Origin: Leyella stercorea
GTDB taxonomy: Bacteria; Bacteroidota; Bacteroidia; Bacteroidales; Bacteroidaceae
Direction: 5' to 3'
DNA length: 47,105 bases
Assembly (NCBI RefSeq): GCF_019052365.1
Contig: NZ_JAHQUY010000016.1
Location: forward strand, 1 to 47,105
Part shown: one piece after another, positions 44,751 through 47,105 of the stretch
Numbering within the stretch: position 1 is the stretch's first letter
Layout: each line of letters opens with the position of its first letter
Program-made: the position numbers and the translations under genes
The notes under the pieces: generated by a model
Seen by the model: only the letters and a program-made list of their open reading frames with translations
Told to the model about the DNA's origin: nothing
Databases searched by the model: none

Positions 44751-46247
44751 TTAAAAGCCCTTACCTTTGGTGCGTTCATACACCGCCTCACGTTCCGTGT
44801 CAACGTTTTTAATTCTGAATTGAACTGCACATCTTTCCGGGATGCTGTCCGGCAGCTTCGCCGCCAGCCGTGATATTATCTCGTCAATGTTGCTGAAGCC
44901 AATGTCGCTCACCTCGGCCAGAACCTCACCACGGAAGTAGGCCCGGGCATAAATCATGTACTTCGGTGCTATGCGGAACAAAGCGTCCTTCCGTTCGTCA
45001 ACGTCTCGCGCCATTCCCTGCTTGCTCCTGCGTGTGCTGAAGAAGATGAAGTCAATCACTTTAGCGTTGAGATCCCACGCCGGTGTGAAGTCCAACTTGA
45101 TATAACCTCGTGTGATGGTGCGCCCATGAGAGTGGTTCATGGCAAATGCAACCTCGTCAATGGATGCTTTGCAGTCGTTCTGCGCCACTGTTCCCCATGT
45201 GTGCCGGAACGTGTATGCCTTGTACTGCTTCGCTTTCGGGATGCCCATACTCTCACAAACCATCTTGATGCCTTTGTTCACACAAGCACAGAAAGAGTCA
45301 CTGTCACAAAACCTTTCATGGAAGTTGAAGAAGTACTTGTCGTTTGGATCGTGCGATTTGTACTTCTCCACCAATGGCTGGATAACCGGCTCCACGCGCA
45401 TCTCGATATACGCATCATCCGTGCGTACCTTCTTCGTCTTCGCCCTGTTGTAGCATAATATTCCGTTGTGATAGCCGTCCCTTGGCATTTCGAACAGGTC
45501 AACCGTGTTGATACCTGCAAGGCAAAGTATCATCTTGGCCACGTCACGCCCAATCTCTGGCACCGGGTCAATGAACTTCGTTTCCGGCAATGGTGCAGCA
45601 AAGAACAGTCGGCATTCCTCCGGGCTGATGGCAATCTTTGTCGAGCGGTCCGCCTGTGGTATCTTCACCTTGCCCCAAGGGTTCGTCCTGATACGGATGA
45701 TGCCGTTGTCATAGTCGTTGTATTCCTTGATGGCAGCTCTGAACACTTGCCTTATGCACACAGGGTACATTTCCTTTGCCCTGTGCGTCTGCTCCAACGT
45801 AGCTATCCATCGGTTCACGAATGTCGATGTCAGCTGTCCGAACATAAGCCTGTTGGTACCTGCAAACCTCTCCATGTGCTGCAACGCCAGTTTGTAGTTC
45901 TTGGCGTTCCGCACCTGTCCGTTGTCAATCATACGGTCTATGTGAAGTGCAGCATAGTCAGAGAAGCACAAGTCCTCGTCCTCCTTGGTCACATACTCGA
46001 TTATCTGCCTGACCGTCCACCTTGTGCAGTCCACCCTGTTAAGCAGCTCACTAAACCTCAATATGCGCATTGCGCAATATTCCGTCACAAATGGGTCGGT
46101 AATATTCCCTTCTCGATCAAGCTGTTTCTTGGTAACAACCTTGTCTGTCTTGATGTAGCCGGGTTTGCGGTTCTGCATCACCCGGATGTACACTTGGTAG
46201 AAGCCGTCCTTTCGTGGCGTTCTTACCGTTGCTTTGAATAGAGCCAT
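44751..46247 (-). CDS. tyrosine-type phage integrase
   Basis: A 498-aa tyrosine recombinase. The ATG at 46247 is chosen (MALFKATVRTPRKDGFYQVY, the usual Bacteroidetes integrase start); an ATG at 46337 would add 30 residues with no family character. It has an N-terminal arm-binding domain, a core-binding SAM-like helical domain about 75-190, then the catalytic domain. Near 241 the box I segment reads LCLAGINTVDLFEMPRDG, with Asn where the first catalytic Arg normally lies. YTFRHTWGT near 348 keeps the second Arg, MNHSHGRTITRGYI gives the His and the Tyr nucleophile near 382. About 110 further residues follow the Tyr, a long extension. Loss of box I Arg is known from Bacteroides element integrases. 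Confidence 0.88.
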   Translation of the reverse strand: MALFKATVRTPRKDGFYQVYIRVMQNRKPGYIKTDKVVTKKQLDREGNITDPFVTEYCAMRILRFSELLNRVDCTRWTVRQIIEYVTKEDEDLCFSDYAALHIDRMIDNGQVRNAKNYKLALQHMERFAGTNRLMFGQLTSTFVNRWIATLEQTHRAKEMYPVCIRQVFRAAIKEYNDYDNGIIRIRTNPWGKVKIPQADRSTKIAISPEECRLFFAAPLPETKFIDPVPEIGRDVAKMILCLAGINTVDLFEMPRDGYHNGILCYNRAKTKKVRTDDAYIEMRVEPVIQPLVEKYKSHDPNDKYFFNFHERFCDSDSFCACVNKGIKMVCESMGIPKAKQYKAYTFRHTWGTVAQNDCKASIDEVAFAMNHSHGRTITRGYIKLDFTPAWDLNAKVIDFIFFSTRRSKQGMARDVDERKDALFRIAPKYMIYARAYFRGEVLAEVSDIGFSNIDEIISRLAAKLPDSIPERCAVQFRIKNVDTEREAVYERTKGKGF

Positions 46248-46283
46248 AATTTCAATTCTATTTTGTTGTTCATCAAAAATCGT

Positions 46284-46337
46284 TTGTAAGCACTTGTAAG
46301 CACGACCACCAAAGTTTGTGTCAGTTTTTGTAAGCAA
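46284..46337. repeat. TTGTAAGCA repeats upstream of the integrase
   Basis: TTGTAAGCAC occurs twice in exact tandem (46284-46293 and 46294-46303), and TTGTAAGCAA once more at 46328-46337. They lie directly upstream of the integrase start and probably bind integrase, an excisionase or a repressor. A second close pair, GTGCAGA at 46363-46369 and 46372-46378, lies just beyond. Confidence 0.6.
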
Positions 46338-46393
46338 AGCCTACAAATTCTGCATGATTAGTGTGCAGAACGTGCAGACCCACCAAAAACAAT

Positions 46394-46435
46394 TTAGGCG
46401 GCAAGCCTCTTTATTATCAGAGACTTACCGCCTAA
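46394..46435 (-). terminator. terminator of the relic host gene
   Basis: A 17-bp stem (46394-46410 with 46419-46435, 8-nt loop) pairs completely on the minus strand with two G-U wobbles, whereas the plus strand has two C-A mismatches. On the minus strand it is followed by ATTGTTTTTG. It begins 27 bp past the stop codon of the fragment at 46462-46524. Confidence 0.72.
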
Positions 46436-46461
46436 CTCGTTAGTTACGAGGGCTTATCTTA

Positions 46462-46524
46462 TTATTCCTCTACAGCAGCCTGCGCAGCAGCAAAAAATCC
46501 TTTGTAAATGGGAGATGCGTGAAG
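46462..46524 (-). pseudogene. C-terminal relic of a gene (possible attachment site)
   Basis: Twenty sense codons reading LHASPIYKGFFAAAQAAVEE and a stop, immediately preceded in frame by TAA, so no start exists. The Ala-rich acidic end and the terminator 27 bp downstream look like the true 3' end of a protein gene. Being next to the integrase, it may be the 3' fragment left or carried by site-specific integration. The 5' part is not to the right, where AT-rich non-coding DNA and a regulator gene are found. The parent gene is not recognised. Confidence 0.45.
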
Positions 46525-46626
46525 TTATTGGAAACATATGTAAAACATTTCCATATATATTTATAGTATATTACTTTTTCTTATTACCTTTAGTGAAATC
46601 ATGATAGATGATTTTACACTCATGTT
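46525..46626. other. AT-rich intergenic region
   Basis: An AT-rich stretch between the relic and the XRE-family regulator gene. I see no gene, tRNA or strong hairpin in it. Confidence 0.5.
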
Positions 46627-47001
46627 TTACTCGTTCGCTGCTTGACGCAAAGTATTAGACGAACCGTTTGTTGAAAGGCTGTCGAGAAGGAAACGGTAGG
46701 CTTCCTTCATTGCTGTCAACTGACCTTGCAAATACTGAACCTTTTGGCTAAGGTCTTCGGTTGCCATTTGGTCATCTTCGGTTGACTCCTGTTTGGTAAC
46801 AGGAGCATACTTTGTCTCGCCATAGAAGAAATCCATCTTTACGCCAAGTACATCACAGATACTCTCCAATGTGCCAGTTTTTATATCCTGTGCCTTTATT
46901 ATTTGGCTGAAATTAGGTTGTGTCATTCCTAATTTGGCGGCAATGTCTTTCAACATATAGCCCTTACCGATTAAGATTTTCTTTAATTCAAGTCCATCCA
47001 T
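46627..47001 (-). CDS. XRE-family helix-turn-helix regulator
   Basis: A 124-aa protein with an N-terminal HTH_3 domain (residues about 5-60: LKKILIGKGYMLKDIAAKLGMTQPNFSQII, with LKDIAAKLGMTQPNFSQI as the helix-turn-helix), a linker rich in Glu and Thr, and a predicted C-terminal coiled coil (about 84-115: LSQKVQYLQGQLTAMKEAYRFLLDSL) for dimerisation. The DVLGVKMDFFYGE ending of the domain is typical of phage and host XRE repressors. It might be the prophage repressor or belong to a neighbouring element. A plus-strand promoter lies upstream of its start in the divergent direction. Confidence 0.82.
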   Translation of the reverse strand: MDGLELKKILIGKGYMLKDIAAKLGMTQPNFSQIIKAQDIKTGTLESICDVLGVKMDFFYGETKYAPVTKQESTEDDQMATEDLSQKVQYLQGQLTAMKEAYRFLLDSLSTNGSSNTLRQAANE

Positions 47002-47048
47002 ACCCTTATTTATGTTAATGTTTCTTATATATTTAAGTGTTTTATTAT

Positions 47049-47104
47049 GTGCAATTAATAATTTTATTATCTTTGCACACGAAAGTTTAAGGATATTCTT
47101 TCGA
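47049..47104 (+). promoter_or_regulatory. divergent promoter with inverted repeats
   Basis: TATCTTTG at 47068-47075 matches TAnnTTTG and would drive a plus-strand gene beyond the window. GTGCAA (47049-47054) and TTGCAC (47073-47078) are inverted repeats flanking it, and CGAAAG with CTTTCG (about 47080-47103) form a second inverted pair. They are candidate operators for the XRE-family regulator. Confidence 0.5.
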
Positions 47105-47105
47105 A

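Noticed and set aside
44483..44830. 115-aa minus-strand ORF across the palindrome region
   Set aside because: It overlaps the integrase end and palindromes, and has a low-complexity Ser/Arg/Tyr composition; probably not a gene.
1..47105. tRNA or rRNA genes
   Set aside because: No cloverleaf or rRNA-like sequence was recognised by eye; a dedicated scan could still find a divergent one.

Overview
The window looks like Bacteroidales DNA, most likely Prevotella or a close relative. The evidence is: many TAnnTTTG (-7 type) promoter motifs, almost no Shine-Dalgarno sequences, and proteins of recognisable Bacteroidetes type (integrase, IS4-like transposase, DarB/LPD polyvalent protein). It joins a short chromosomal segment (about 1-4473) to a long temperate podovirus-like prophage (about 5910-46250), with an IS4-family element (4472-5911) lying exactly on the junction.

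Left segment (1-4473): a plus-strand run of small chromosomal genes. These are an alpha/beta hydrolase fused to DUF1653, a thioredoxin, a two-repeat YccF protein, a DUF1294 membrane protein broken by a one-base frameshift, two uncharacterised proteins, an AlkD-like DNA alkylation repair protein cut by an in-frame TAA, and an RNase H-fold protein that has lost acidic residues. The segment ends in 14 codons of a signal-peptide-like ORF that runs into the IS. The IS transposase carries an in-frame TGA near its C-terminus. The flanks show no target duplication: the left flank is chromosomal and the right flank is the 3' part of a phage tail gene. A deletion or rearrangement (or an assembly join at a repeated IS) has therefore removed the left end of the prophage and attL.

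Phage (5910-46250): minus-strand late block A (18105 to 5870) encodes a scaffold-like protein, a 66-aa protein whose N-terminus resembles the capsid protein's, the major capsid protein, two probable head/connector proteins and a 2804-aa tail/adhesin protein with LamG-like, Ig-like and leucine-rich segments. A plus-strand island (18228-20745) encodes a putative small terminase and the large terminase, and is driven divergently from block A. Minus-strand block B (43607 to 20754) encodes two small internal-virion (ejection) proteins, a 6368-aa polyvalent giant (about 700 kDa by residue count) and the portal. In order, the giant carries a ParB-like domain, an inorganic-pyrophosphatase-like domain, a DarB-type adenine methylase, an SNF2-like helicase, an ART-like segment, a zincin metallopeptidase, a MuF-C-like domain and an LPD38-like C-terminus. 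The layout suggests that the giant is packaged with the two ejection proteins and injected to protect and prepare the phage genome. A small ORF with good codon structure is nested in another frame inside the giant's linker.

Right end: a plus-strand DNA-binding protein with an acidic tail, then about 700 bp of non-coding DNA with seven AACCCC-TA[T/A]-GGGGTT palindromes, then a tyrosine integrase with a degenerate active site and a long C-terminal extension, a possible relic of a host gene 3' end plus its terminator, and an XRE-family regulator. No lysis, replication or classical tail-tube genes are visible. Lysis genes may have been lost at the IS junction.
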